Shown here in pieces: positions 20,929 to 29,738 of a DNA stretch of 64,000 nucleotides. The stretch comes from Marinomonas sp. CT5 (GTDB lineage Bacteria > Pseudomonadota > Gammaproteobacteria > Pseudomonadales > Marinomonadaceae). The notes below the pieces were generated by a model. The model saw nothing but the letters and a program-made list of their open reading frames with translations. It was not told where the DNA came from and did not search any database. Every line of letters starts with the position of its first letter. Positions within the stretch are counted from its first letter, which is position 1. The DNA lies in NCBI RefSeq assembly GCF_018336975.1, contig NZ_CP025572.1:1927062-1991061 (forward strand), given 5' to 3'. Both the position numbers and the translations under genes were made by a program.

Positions 20929-22448
20929 TGAGTCAAGCGAACGCAGACGTTGTCATTCGCGCTGAAAAAATCTCCATGATTTACCCTGGCACGATTGCGC
21001 TAAATGAAGTGGATTACCGAGTTTATCGCGGCAAAGTGAATGTCATTATCGGTGAAAATGGCGCCGGTAAATCAACGCTAATGAAAATTTTGGCGGGTGT
21101 TCAACAACCAAGCAAAGGCACCATTTATCTTAACGATGAAGCTGTGTCGTTTCAGAATACGCGTGATGCAGCAGCCAAAGGGGTTGGCATGGTTCACCAA
21201 GAGTTGAACCTGTTTGGCAACCTCACAGTAGCAGAGAATATTTTCTTGGGTCGTGAAAAGCAGCGCGGTCTGATGCCTCTAGATACGGCAGAGCAGCACA
21301 GAATTACCGCTGAACTCATGGCGCGTTTAGACCAAGATATTTCGCCCACTGAATTGTTGTCTAACTTGAAGGTGGGTCAGCAGCAATTGATAGAAATTGC
21401 CAAAGCGCTGGCTGACGAAGCCGACGTGCTGATTTTAGATGAACCGACTTCTGCGCTGAGTAAAACCGAAGTGGAATTGCTTTTTAAGGTCATTCGAGAT
21501 CTGACAGCGCAAGGTGTGTCTATCATCTACATTTCACATCGTTTAGAAGAACTGATGGCGATTGGTGATCATATTACGATTTTACGCGATGGTAACTTCC
21601 AATCAGAAGCTGAAGTAAAAGACATTGATGTACCGTGGATTGTCAGAGAAATGCTTGGTAGCGATCCTGTTTCTAACTTTCTTAAACCGGGCCGTCAATT
21701 TGGTGAGCCAGTGTTGGATGTTAAAAACATCAAGTTGATCAATGAAATGGGCCTCACCTTAGTGGATGACGTGTCAATGGACGTGAAGTCTGGGGAGATT
21801 GTTGGTGTCTACGGGCTAATGGGCGCGGGCAGAACGGAACTCATGGAATGTCTACTTGGCATGCAAGACTATTTGGGTGAAGTCGAGATCGCAGGAAATA
21901 AAGTGACACCTCAAATGGACACCAGTGAACGTATTCGTTATGGCATTTGTCTTGTACCAGAGGACCGTAAAAAGAACGGTATTTTTCCGGTATCGTCGGT
22001 GAGCAATAACATGACGATTTCCAGCCTTTGGCGTCGACTCAAATATCGATTTTCCATCGACCAAAAAGCAGAAACCGAAGCGGTTAAAACCGCCATTGGT
22101 GATTTGTCTATCAAGGTGTCTTCTCCTGATATTGAAATACGCGCATTGAGTGGTGGTAACCAACAAAAAGTCGTGATTGGCAGAACCTTATTAACCAGTC
22201 CGAAAATTTTGTTATTGGATGAACCAACTCGAGGCATTGATATCGGTGCCAAAGCCGACGTATTTAAAATGATGGTTAAGCTGTCTGAGCAGGGGATTGG
22301 CGTCTTGTTTTCGACCTCTGACTTAAAAGAAATTATGGCTGTTTCTGATCGCATTCTGGTGATGTCCGGAGGCAAATTAACCGCCAATATCGCTCGTTCT
22401 GAAGCAACAGAATCTGCACTTGTGTCAGCAAGCGCGCAAGGACTTTAA
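20925..22448 (+). CDS. Sugar ABC transporter ATP-binding protein (CUT2 type)
   Basis: Duplicated ABC ATPase of 507 aa. Walker A GENGAGKST is at about 43-51, VGQQQLIEIAKAL serves as signature and ILDEPTSAL as Walker B. The C-terminal half has the degenerate P-loop [17 protein letters not shown] near 408 and [11 protein letters not shown]. Its layout is like XylG, but it is clearly a different paralogue. It overlaps the DUF2291 gene by 4 bp; a second ATG at 20928 is an alternative start. It drives uptake through the permease that follows. Confidence 0.92.
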   Translation: MMSQANADVVIRAEKISMIYPGTIALNEVDYRVYRGKVNVIIGENGAGKSTLMKILAGVQQPSKGTIYLNDEAVSFQNTRDAAAKGVGMVHQELNLFGNLTVAENIFLGREKQRGLMPLDTAEQHRITAELMARLDQDISPTELLSNLKVGQQQLIEIAKALADEADVLILDEPTSALSKTEVELLFKVIRDLTAQGVSIIYISHRLEELMAIGDHITILRDGNFQSEAEVKDIDVPWIVREMLGSDPVSNFLKPGRQFGEPVLDVKNIKLINEMGLTLVDDVSMDVKSGEIVGVYGLMGAGRTELMECLLGMQDYLGEVEIAGNKVTPQMDTSERIRYGICLVPEDRKKNGIFPVSSVSNNMTISSLWRRLKYRFSIDQKAETEAVKTAIGDLSIKVSSPDIEIRALSGGNQQKVVIGRTLLTSPKILLLDEPTRGIDIGAKADVFKMMVKLSEQGIGVLFSTSDLKEIMAVSDRILVMSGGKLTANIARSEATESALVSASAQGL

Positions 22449-22449
22449 T

Positions 22450-23514
22450 ATGAAAACTTCTCAAAATACTGCATCTCAACAATCGTCTGTTTTTTCCGGC
22501 GAAAGCTTGTTGTTACTGGCGTTAAAAATGCGCACATTCATTGCGTTGTTTTTAATTCTGGCATTTTTTACCTTCATGGTACCGGGCTTTTTGGCGGCAA
22601 GTAGTGTTGTCATCATGGTGAAACACATCGCGATAAACGCATTTCTCGCGCTTGGTATTACCTTCGTGATTATCACCGCGGGTATCGACCTTTCAATCGG
22701 TGCGATTCTTGGCTTCTGTGGCATGGTGGCTGGTTGGTTAATTACCAAAGGCATCGTGTTACCTATGTTTGGTATCGCTATTTTTCCAAGCGTTTGGTTG
22801 ATCGTGCCAATGGTTTTGGTGATTGGTGGTTTGATTGGTGCGGTCAATGGCATCTTAATCACCCGTTATAACGTGGCACCATTCATTTGTACCTTGGGCA
22901 CCATGTATATCGTGCGTGGTGCGGCCATGTTGCTGTCTGGTGGTGAAACCTTTACTGGTTTATCGGGTAATGAGCAGCTTGGCAATACTGGATTTGAGCT
23001 AATTGGATCAGCAAAATTATTAGGTTTGCCTTACGCCATTTGGATGATGTTTATCCTTGCCGGTGTGATTGCCTACATCGCAAAAAGAACGCAGTTTGGC
23101 CGTCATGTTTTTGCGATTGGTGACAATGAACATTCTGCTGAATTGTCTGGTGTGAAAGTTCGTAGCGTTAAAGTGTGGGTTTATACCATTTCTGGTCTAT
23201 GTGCTGCGCTTGCCGGCATTGTGGTGTCTTCGCAATTGGTGGCTAGTCACCCAGCAACCGGTGTTGCGTTCGAGATGAATGCTATTGCTGCTGTGGTATT
23301 AGGTGGCACGTCTTTGGCTGGTGGCCGAGGAACCATCATGGGGACGCTCATTGGTGCATTTGTTATCGGTATCTTGGCGGATGGTTTGGTGATGATGGGC
23401 GTGAGTGAGTTTTGGCAAATGGTTATCAAAGGTGTGGTCATCATTTTGGCCGTCATCATTGACCAGAAGCAAAGCCGCTTGCAGCACAAAGCCGCGATCG
23501 TTCAACAAAAGTAG
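22450..23514 (+). CDS. Sugar ABC transporter permease (RbsC-like)
   Basis: BPD_transp_2 permease of 354 aa with about 9-10 helices. Family motifs are TAGIDLSIGAILG early and [11 protein letters not shown] late. The start is set at the ATG at 22450, directly after the ATPase stop and preceded by AAGGA; an in-frame ATG 30 bp upstream lies inside the ATPase gene and has no ribosome site. Unlike XylH it lacks the long charged cytosolic insertion. It is the fourth gene of the operon. Confidence 0.92.
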   Translation: MKTSQNTASQQSSVFSGESLLLLALKMRTFIALFLILAFFTFMVPGFLAASSVVIMVKHIAINAFLALGITFVIITAGIDLSIGAILGFCGMVAGWLITKGIVLPMFGIAIFPSVWLIVPMVLVIGGLIGAVNGILITRYNVAPFICTLGTMYIVRGAAMLLSGGETFTGLSGNEQLGNTGFELIGSAKLLGLPYAIWMMFILAGVIAYIAKRTQFGRHVFAIGDNEHSAELSGVKVRSVKVWVYTISGLCAALAGIVVSSQLVASHPATGVAFEMNAIAAVVLGGTSLAGGRGTIMGTLIGAFVIGILADGLVMMGVSEFWQMVIKGVVIILAVIIDQKQSRLQHKAAIVQQK

Positions 23515-23538
23515 ATCATTGAAGATTAGGGAATAGAC

Positions 23539-23979
23539 ATGCTTAAAAATATAGATCCGTTGCTAAATGGTGAATTGCTCAATGTGCTGCGTACAATGGG
23601 CCACGGTGATGATATTGTTCTGGTCGATCGTAATTTTCCAGCGGCATCGGTTGCGGCTGGAAAACCAGTGATTCGTTTAGACGGTGTGAATGTTACTCAA
23701 GCGGCGCAAGCCATATTATCCGTTTTACCATTAGATACTTTTGTTGATCAGCCTGTGACTCGTATGCAGGTGGTGGGTGAAGAGGTGTCTGTTATGCCTG
23801 AGGTTCAACAAGAATTCGCGGCGGTATTGAAAGAAGCGGATAGTGATAACGCGGAAATGGGGTCGTTAGAACGCTTTGCTTTTTACGAAGCCGCTAAACA
23901 AGCTTATGCTTTCGTTGTGACGGGGGAAGCAAGAGGTTACGGTTGTTTCCTTTTGAAGAAAGGCGTGATCTTTTCTTAA
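23539..23979 (+). CDS. RbsD/FucU family sugar mutarotase (FucU-like)
   Basis: The 146-residue protein matches FucU more than RbsD: a GHGDDIVLVDRNFPA segment with the catalytic His in GHGD, DGVNVTQAAQAIL, and the C-terminal RFAFYEAAKQAYAFVVTGE...GYG block ending LLKKGV, where E. coli FucU also ends. Such enzymes interconvert sugar anomers (FucU: L-fucose; RbsD: D-ribose pyran/furan forms). It is the last gene of the ABC operon, 24 bp after the permease, so it probably conditions the imported sugar for its kinase or isomerase. No sugar kinase is in this operon. Its TAA stop is supplied by the end of the inverted-repeat element that follows. Confidence 0.87.
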   Translation: MLKNIDPLLNGELLNVLRTMGHGDDIVLVDRNFPAASVAAGKPVIRLDGVNVTQAAQAILSVLPLDTFVDQPVTRMQVVGEEVSVMPEVQQEFAAVLKEADSDNAEMGSLERFAFYEAAKQAYAFVVTGEARGYGCFLLKKGVIFS

Positions 23980-24146
23980 GGAAGGTGCGAACAAGTCCTC
24001 TTGTCTCAGCATGTGGATAAAAGCCTGTTATTCGAGGCGAGTAGCGAATGTGAATAGTGGTTCTATTTTCGAGGTGCTCAACAAAGAATACAGGCTTTTA
24101 GGCCATGCCCTGTGGGTCTTAGTAGACTTATTCGCACCTTCCTTAA
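23976..24146. mobile_element. MITE-like element with 16-bp terminal inverted repeats
   Basis: A perfect 16-bp inverted repeat (TTAAGGAAGGTGCGAA at 23976-23991, complement at 24131-24146) bounds 171 bp. Inner segments are also complementary: AAAAGCCTGTTATTC near 24023 against GAATACAGGCTTTT near 24089, and GCATGTGGAT against a GGCCATGCCC region. The whole unit can fold into one long imperfect hairpin. It has no transposase and the ends look like insertion-sequence termini, which fits a non-autonomous MITE; a duplicated target is not obvious beyond TTAA/TA. It abuts the fucU-like gene so closely that it provides its stop codon. The short open frame inside (24011-24217) is not considered a gene. 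Confidence 0.65.
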
Positions 24147-24168
24147 TATCACCTAATTCGCTCATTAA

Positions 24169-24205
24169 AAACACAGGCCAGCTTATGTTGGCCTGTGTTT
24201 TTTTT
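24169..24205. terminator. Bidirectional terminator between the ABC operon and xylA
   Basis: A perfect 12-bp stem AAACACAGGCCA / TGGCCTGTGTTT with an 8-nt loop and an eight-T tract on + (24198-24205). On - the stem is followed by TTTTTA, so it also serves the convergent xylA. Confidence 0.88.
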
Positions 24206-24225
24206 AGCTCTTTTTAAAAAGAGAC

Positions 24226-25545
24226 TTATTTAAAAATATAGCTGTTTACCATATTTTCTAGCATTTCTTGGCGACCAGATACGGGCTTAGGATCAAGGTT
24301 GTTTTTCTCTGCGTATTCGGCAAGATCTTGTAGCGTGTGTTTACCTGACAAAATGTCGGCACCCAGAGTGTCGTTCCATTTTGCATAACGCTGATCAACA
24401 AAGTTCGCTAACTTCTCATCTTCAATCATTTTCACCGCGCGCTCTAGTGACAAAGCCAAAGTATCCATCGCGCCAATGTGACCATGGAACAAGTCTTCCA
24501 GATCCATTGATTGACGGCGAAGTTTGGTATCAAACATGTAGCCGCCGGTTTTAAAACCACCCGATTTTAGGATCTCATAAGTCACGAGGCTATATTCTTC
24601 CACGCTCGTAGGGAATTGATCCGTATCCCAGCCTAGCTGTGCATCACCTTGGTTGGCATCAACAGAGCCGAGGATGCCCAAAGAGCAGGCGGTTGCGATT
24701 TCATGGTGGAAGCTGTGTCCCGCCAAGGTCGCGTGGTTGGCTTCAATGTTGACCTTGATTTCATTTTCAAGCCCAAACTCTTTTAAGAAGCCATACACGG
24801 TTGCGGTATCGTAATCGTATTGGTGTTTGGTTGGCTCTGCGGGTTTGGGTTCGATAAGTAAAGTGCCACCAAAACCAATTTTATGTTTGTGCTCAACCAC
24901 CATTTGCATAAAGCGACCAAGTTGCGCTCGTTCGCGTTTTAAGTCGGTGTTCAATAGTGTTTCATAACCTTCTCGGCCACCCCATAAAACGTAGTTTTCC
25001 CCTTTCAGCGTTTTGGTGGCATTCATTGCGTGGAATACCTGAGTTGCCGCATAAGTGAAGATTTCAGGGTTAGGGTTGGAGGCTGCACCAGACATGTATC
25101 TTGGATTCGAAAAGGCATTGGCCGTGCCCCATAACAATTTCATACCGGTGGCTTCTTGTTTTGCCTGTAGCACGTCGACCATTTGTGCAAAATTGTTGAT
25201 GTACTCTTTAAGTGAGTTACCTTCTGGGCTGATATCTACATCGTGGAAGCTGTAGTAAGAAATGCCTAACTTGGTAAAAAATTCAAACGCCGCGTCGGCT
25301 TTCATCTTTGCGGCTTCCATTTCATTCGTTGGCTTGGTCCAAGGTCGATCAAAGGTATTGGCGCCAAACACATCACTGCCTTGCCAGCAGAAGTTGTGCC
25401 AATAACAGGCCGCCATTCTTAAATGCTCCGCCATGGTTTTGCCCATTAGCATTTTGTTTGCATCGTAATGTTTAAAAGCGAACGGGTTAGTTGAATCCGC
25501 GCCTTCGTATTTGATAAACGGCACGTTATTGAAAAATTCACTCAT
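24226..25545 (-). CDS. xylA: Xylose isomerase
   Basis: XylA converts D-xylose to D-xylulose in the cytosol, the substrate of XylB. The 439-aa length equals the group II enzyme of E. coli (440). Active-site blocks are intact: the catalytic His in [10 protein letters not shown] (about 101), WGGREGY, metal-ligand [16 protein letters not shown] and DANQGD...WDTDQF. A GGAG ribosome site precedes the ATG at 25545. It is on the opposite strand, 8 kb from xylB, facing the second sugar operon. That is unlike the xylAB arrangement of enterics, so it needs its own XylR-responsive promoter. Confidence 0.96.
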   Translation of the reverse strand: MSEFFNNVPFIKYEGADSTNPFAFKHYDANKMLMGKTMAEHLRMAACYWHNFCWQGSDVFGANTFDRPWTKPTNEMEAAKMKADAAFEFFTKLGISYYSFHDVDISPEGNSLKEYINNFAQMVDVLQAKQEATGMKLLWGTANAFSNPRYMSGAASNPNPEIFTYAATQVFHAMNATKTLKGENYVLWGGREGYETLLNTDLKRERAQLGRFMQMVVEHKHKIGFGGTLLIEPKPAEPTKHQYDYDTATVYGFLKEFGLENEIKVNIEANHATLAGHSFHHEIATACSLGILGSVDANQGDAQLGWDTDQFPTSVEEYSLVTYEILKSGGFKTGGYMFDTKLRRQSMDLEDLFHGHIGAMDTLALSLERAVKMIEDEKLANFVDQRYAKWNDTLGADILSGKHTLQDLAEYAEKNNLDPKPVSGRQEMLENMVNSYIFK

Positions 25546-25617
25546 ATTGAAACTCCAAACTATTGTTATTTTTGATCCCTACGAATCATTGTTTGTTTAG
25601 GTGATTGCTTCAATTAC

Positions 25618-25651
25618 GAAATTTTCTGAGAGCGTTATTGAATTTTTTGAG
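25618..25651. promoter_or_regulatory. Direct-repeat pair upstream of xylA, candidate XylR site
   Basis: GAAATTTTCTGAG (25618-25630) and GAATTTTTTGAG (25640-25651) repeat at a 22-bp interval, two helical turns. AraC-type dimers such as XylR bind direct repeats at about this spacing. They lie 70-105 bp upstream of the xylA start. I found no clear matching pair upstream of xylF, which weakens the call. Confidence 0.35.
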
Positions 25652-26049
25652 CCTTTTTATGGAAACGTCTAGCTAATGCTTTTTTGCTAATAAAAGGCGT
25701 GACATTGCAGATCGGAGTGAGCGGTGCTGTATATAAAGTCTGTTAATTAATACATTGTGGGTTGTCTTTGATGATGAAATTAGGACAGAAGGAGAACCCC
25801 TCTTAAGACGTAAAATGGTTTTAATGAAGCCTTGTATGGCGCTGTCTAATGCCATTTGATAGAAATGGACATTTTCAAATGGGAGGGTTAATCATTGAAT
25901 AGCGCTATTTTTTAGTTTTACCTTGATGTGCAAACAATAATCAAATGACGAATGGGATGTCTGATCCCTATTGTTTTGCTGAGAAGGGTTGCTGCATACT
26001 TAAACCATCAGAGCAGGATTCCCTCTGCCTTCTATTTAATGGAGTTGTT

Positions 26050-26529
26050 ATGTCTTTCTTGGTGCCTATGTCAAAACTTTTTTTTGCCTCTTACATTGAA
26101 GAGCTGATCGTTCAGTATGCTAGAGAAAATGTAGAATCTGGTCGCTGGCAGAAAAAAGGATCATTAACTCGGGCTAGGCGTGATACAGAGAGATTACTAC
26201 CCCGTGGAATAGACACAGATAACAATTATTTTTTCGAAATGAAAGTGCCTGAGGTGAACGAGACCGTTGGGATGATATGGCTGTCGTTAGAGAATAGTGA
26301 TACCACTAGTACGGTATTTATTTACGATTTAGAAATTAAGGCAGAACATCGTCGACAGGGTTATGCAAAACTTGCTTTAAAGGAAATTGAGGATTTTGCA
26401 GCGGCGAATAATATCGTTAATATCGGTCTACATGTATTTGCTCAAAATAATGCTGCGCAGAACCTTTACGCCGAAATGGGCTATGAAACGGTGAGTGTTA
26501 ACATGGTAAAAAAAATTGACCAAATTTAG
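26050..26529 (+). CDS. GNAT family N-acetyltransferase
   Basis: Acetyl-CoA-dependent acetyltransferase of unknown substrate. The start at 26050 has GGAG 5 nt upstream; the frame is open 35 codons further up, but that part has no ribosome site and an un-GNAT-like sequence. The 159-residue product has the GNAT core: strand 4 and motif A (FIYDLEIKAEHRRQGYAKLAL, acetyl-CoA loop RRQGYA at about 99-104), then NIGLHVFAQNNAAQNLYAEMGYE (motif B). This matches the arrangement of the RimI-like GNATs. It lies alone between xylA (divergent) and the AraC-type regulator (convergent). Confidence 0.85.
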   Translation: MSFLVPMSKLFFASYIEELIVQYARENVESGRWQKKGSLTRARRDTERLLPRGIDTDNNYFFEMKVPEVNETVGMIWLSLENSDTTSTVFIYDLEIKAEHRRQGYAKLALKEIEDFAAANNIVNIGLHVFAQNNAAQNLYAEMGYETVSVNMVKKIDQI

Positions 26530-26550
26530 GTAGCCGTTAGTACAATTTTG

Positions 26551-27507
26551 CTAGTGAGTGGTTATGGTGTTGTGCTGGGTTGGTGAAAAGCCTTTTACTC
26601 GTTTAAATGCACGAGAGAAGGCGGCCTCTGAGTTATAACCTAACTCTTCGGCTAGTTCTATTAATGGTACGTTGTTGTGTTTTAGTCGCTGATAGGCGAG
26701 GTTCATACGCCATTTGGTTAAGTAACTTTTGACACTGCAACCCACTAAGAGAGAGAAGCGAGCTGAAAAACCGGAGCGCGACATGTTGCATTCTCGTGCT
26801 AGAGAATCGACGGTCCAATTTTTTCCTGGTTGTTGGTGAATGGCATGTAAAGCAATACCCACACGCTTGTCTTTTAGTGCGCCCAACCAGCCCTGACTGG
26901 CTTTTGGAGACTGTTCCATCCAGTGTCTAATTAGCTGAATGATCAAAATATCAGCTAAATTGGTAATGATTGTTTCTCCACCTGGTTTCAATTGTCTAGC
27001 TTCAGCTGAGATAAATTCTAGCGTACTGTTTAGCCAGGTTTGGCTCGTTTTCTCAAGTTGGTCGAGTAATAGTATGGATGGCAGTTGTTTAATGAGTTGT
27101 TGTCCGACAATTTGATCAAAGCCCATAACGCCGCAAGTAAGTTCCGTTTTTTCTCCTTCCCCAATAATTTTAAGTACTTCATATCGCTCACTTATTTGCT
27201 GAATTCCAGTGTTAAAAAGCGGGATTGGAGTTTGCTCTAGATCACTACTAATGATATGGCCCTGTCCTTGCGTAACTAATACGAGCGCCCCTTGTTTTAA
27301 TAGTTTTGGTGATTGATTTTCTAATTGAAGCCAACATTGGCCTGCAGTGATGATATGAAACATCATTTTTCCCGGCAGTTTAGGCATTTCGATTGACCAG
27401 TCACCGCTTAACTCTGAGCGGCAGTAAAGGCTGCCGTGGAGTCGCAGTTGGTGCAAAGTTTCCCCAAGCGGGTCATTGGTTACTGGAAATTGCCGTGTCA
27501 TGTCCAT
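26551..27507 (-). CDS. AraC-family transcriptional regulator with N-terminal cupin domain
   Basis: A 318-aa regulator. Residues about 10-190 form a cupin-type sensor domain (KMMFHIITAGQCWL, LVLVTQGQGHII) as in the cupin_6 AraC subfamily. Residues about 215-318 form the double helix-turn-helix (VDSLARECNMSRSGFSARF ... LAEELGYNSEAAFSRAFKR, GFSPTQ). It is divergent from an NmrA-like reductase and DUF1772 pair with 156 bp between them, an arrangement common where the regulator controls the neighbour. The ribosome site is weak; the second Met at codon 3 is an alternative start. Confidence 0.88.
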   Translation of the reverse strand: MDMTRQFPVTNDPLGETLHQLRLHGSLYCRSELSGDWSIEMPKLPGKMMFHIITAGQCWLQLENQSPKLLKQGALVLVTQGQGHIISSDLEQTPIPLFNTGIQQISERYEVLKIIGEGEKTELTCGVMGFDQIVGQQLIKQLPSILLLDQLEKTSQTWLNSTLEFISAEARQLKPGGETIITNLADILIIQLIRHWMEQSPKASQGWLGALKDKRVGIALHAIHQQPGKNWTVDSLARECNMSRSGFSARFSLLVGCSVKSYLTKWRMNLAYQRLKHNNVPLIELAEELGYNSEAAFSRAFKRVKGFSPTQHNTITTH

Positions 27508-27663
27508 TTTTTATGTCTCGTTAGAAAATATGACTTTATAAAAAATAGATGAATAATCAAAAAATAAAGATAAATCATCATTAAGTGTCTAATAATTTAC
27601 CATCATACTGGCTGTGTAAATGGGAGTACAAGTGAAAATTCAATTTGATATAGGAGTGTCCCG

Positions 27664-28494
27664 ATGAATTTACATACATGCTTAATTGTTGGTAAGAACG
27701 GTAAAACTGGTCGTAGAGTTAATACATTAATAACAGAAGCGGGGTACGTGACCCGTGCTGTTTCACTTTCTTCAGTGCCAAGTTTTGATTGGCAAAATCC
27801 TGCTGGCTGGTTAGAAGTCATGCAAGGTTGTCAATCCGCTTATGTTTGCTTTCAGCCTGATTTAGCTGTTCCCGATGCTCAGCAGGCTATCGCAGAATTT
27901 ATACGCCAAGCTAAGCTGGCTCGTATAAGTCATATTGTGCTTTTATCTGGCCGTGGTGAAGAAGGGGCGCAGAGTGCAGAGCAGTTATTGATTAATAGTG
28001 GGCTTAGCTGGAATGTGGTGCGTGCCAGTTGGTTTGCTCAGAACTTTAGTGAGGGATTTCTGATTGAGGGTATTCTGAATGGTCATGTCGCTTTACCGGC
28101 TGGCGATGTTCTAGAGCCATTTGTAGATGTAGATGATATAGCCGAGGTTGCTGTTGCTTGTTTGACAAAGCCACATTTAAAAAATCAAATTTTTGAAGTA
28201 ACAGGTCCGGAATTATTAACCTTTCGTGATTGTGTCGAAATCCTATCTCAGGTGACTGGAAAAGCGATTAATTTTACTTCTATTTCTGTAGACCACTTTT
28301 TGCAAGTATTAAGGCAGCAAAATATGCCACAAGAGGTTTTATGGTTGATGAAGGAGTTATTCACGGTCGTATTGGATGGCCGCAACAGTCATGTTACTAA
28401 TGGTGTTGAAGCGGTATTAGGACGTCTGCCAACTTCTTTTCAAGAGTACGCTGTTAAAGCTAAAAATACTGGAGCTTGGAACTCAAGGGATTAA
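27664..28494 (+). CDS. NmrA-like NAD(P)-binding protein (atypical SDR)
   Basis: A 276-residue Rossmann protein. The N-terminal motif CLIVGKNGKTGRRV (about 6-19) is the GxxGxxG dinucleotide loop of the NmrA/SDR_a5 type. HIVLLSGRG, the NVVRASWFAQNFSEG segment and VDVDDIAEVA are the landmarks of NmrA-like NAD(P)H-binding proteins. Members act as quinone oxidoreductases or redox sensors; the substrate is not predictable here. GGAG precedes the ATG. It is first in a two-gene operon with the DUF1772 gene (24 bp gap) and divergent from the AraC-type regulator. Confidence 0.85.
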   Translation: MNLHTCLIVGKNGKTGRRVNTLITEAGYVTRAVSLSSVPSFDWQNPAGWLEVMQGCQSAYVCFQPDLAVPDAQQAIAEFIRQAKLARISHIVLLSGRGEEGAQSAEQLLINSGLSWNVVRASWFAQNFSEGFLIEGILNGHVALPAGDVLEPFVDVDDIAEVAVACLTKPHLKNQIFEVTGPELLTFRDCVEILSQVTGKAINFTSISVDHFLQVLRQQNMPQEVLWLMKELFTVVLDGRNSHVTNGVEAVLGRLPTSFQEYAVKAKNTGAWNSRD

Positions 28495-28518
28495 TGAAGC
28501 GATAGTGTAGGGTGTCTA

Positions 28519-28986
28519 ATGGTTAATTTAATAGTTGAACTGGCTCTGTTGGCCGCTGTTATGAGTACTGGATTGATGGCTGGTGTTTATTTTGCCTTTT
28601 CTGCATTTGTAATGTCCGCTTTAAAAACACTGCCGGATAGTTCAGGCATAGCTAGTATGAACGGTATCAATAAAGTGATATTGAAATCTGCTTTTATGCC
28701 GTTATTTTTTGGGTCTTGTTTATTGGCTTTGCTATTGATCTTTTTTGTTAATGAATCCGTGGTCGAATCAAAATGGGTAAACATGGCCAGTGCCATTTAT
28801 TTACTGGGAATGCTGGTTACTACAATTGTTTTTAATGTCCCACTAAATAATAGGTTAAAAATCTGTGCATTAAAGCAACAGCCTGAAATATGGCAGTATT
28901 ACTTAACCCATTGGACTCGGTGGAATCATATTCGATTTGTCAGTTCTATAATGGCCTGCTTGTTTTATATTTTAGCTTTAAAATAG
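28519..28986 (+). CDS. DUF1772 family (anthrone oxygenase-like) membrane protein
   Basis: A 155-residue protein with four hydrophobic helices. The GVYFAFSAFVMSAL motif after helix 1 and NVPLNNRL near residue 110 are typical of DUF1772 proteins, a family related to anthrone oxygenases. NmrA-like reductases and DUF1772 proteins are often neighbours, and the 24-bp spacing suggests one transcript. The function in bacteria is unknown. Confidence 0.85.
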   Translation: MVNLIVELALLAAVMSTGLMAGVYFAFSAFVMSALKTLPDSSGIASMNGINKVILKSAFMPLFFGSCLLALLLIFFVNESVVESKWVNMASAIYLLGMLVTTIVFNVPLNNRLKICALKQQPEIWQYYLTHWTRWNHIRFVSSIMACLFYILALK

Positions 28987-29002
28987 TGAGGAGTAATGAA
29001 AT

Positions 29003-29041
29003 AGGCTTGCTGCTATTTTGCCGTAAGCCTTTTCTTTTTTA
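29003..29041 (+). terminator. Intrinsic terminator after the DUF1772 gene
   Basis: AGGCTTGC (29003-29010) pairs with GTAAGCCT (29023-29030, one G:U). A T-rich tail, TTTCTTTTTT, follows. Confidence 0.7.
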
Positions 29042-29226
29042 AATGGGATGGCTCTTGTGTCAATGGATATGAAATAACAATGCGCTTTACTGAGAAAACC
29101 TAAAAAAGCCTTGGAATAAGGTTTAAAAGCGTATTTAGGTGCTTAGTCTGGTAGGATGCTTGTCAAATACAAATGGGTTGGTTACGGTTTTACTAGAACA
29201 GTCTTTAAATATTAATGGGAGTAAGA

Positions 29227-29493
29227 GTGATTAAGGTGAATGGCCGAGAATTAGACATAGATATTGGTAGTAGGCACATCGTTATTCAGCGTCGATATGA
29301 AGCGCTTGGTGCACTTAATGATCTTTTGATTGCTGTTTGGTTTTTAATAGGCAGTTTCTTTTTTTTAAATGATTCGCTGGTTGAAAGTGGAACTTGGTTG
29401 TTTGTTGTGGGGAGTGCCCAACTCATCATTAAACCACTTATCAAGCTAATGAGTCTGGTGCATGTGGGCTTTATTCATAAAATTCCTGTGTAG
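29227..29493 (+). CDS. YrhK-domain small membrane protein
   Basis: The sequence VIQRRYEALGALNDLLIAVWFLIGSFFF and the second helix pair match YrhK-like proteins: a short polar N-terminus, then two membrane helices of unknown role. I prefer the GTG at 29227, which has GGGAG 5 nt upstream; the ATG at 29215 overlaps that ribosome site and has none of its own. The product is 88 aa (92 from the ATG). It is a single gene. Confidence 0.75.
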   Translation: MIKVNGRELDIDIGSRHIVIQRRYEALGALNDLLIAVWFLIGSFFFLNDSLVESGTWLFVVGSAQLIIKPLIKLMSLVHVGFIHKIPV

Positions 29494-29679
29494 TAATACT
29501 ATGGGCATTTGCTCACAAATATCCCCTAGAAGGTAGTTAGAATAATAGACCTAAGATATCTAGTTCTAGCTAATCAAGGCATTTTATACCAATAATACAA
29601 AATATTGTTTGTTTAAAGAGTTATTAAGGTTTGTGGGAAAGTATGATTATACAGGCTTTGATAGGGGAAATGAGTAAGA

Positions 29680-29707
29680 CAGCCTAGCTCATTGGTGAGC
29701 TAGGCTG
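29680..29707 (-). terminator. Hairpin downstream of acnA
   Basis: A perfect 12-bp stem (CAGCCTAGCTCA / TGAGCTAGGCTG) with a TTGG loop, about 30 bp past the acnA stop. The T tract on the - strand is poor (TCTTAC), so it may act as an mRNA 3' stabiliser as much as a terminator. Confidence 0.65.
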
Positions 29708-29738
29708 ATGTATTTATCACTGCGTAGAAGCTTGATGA

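Noticed and set aside
24011..24217. 68-codon frame after the fucU-like gene
   Set aside because: It lies within the inverted-repeat element and runs through the terminator; no ribosome site or family likeness.
25673..25855. 60-codon minus-strand frame upstream of xylA
   Set aside because: It lies in the xylA regulatory region, lacks a ribosome site and resembles nothing recognisable.
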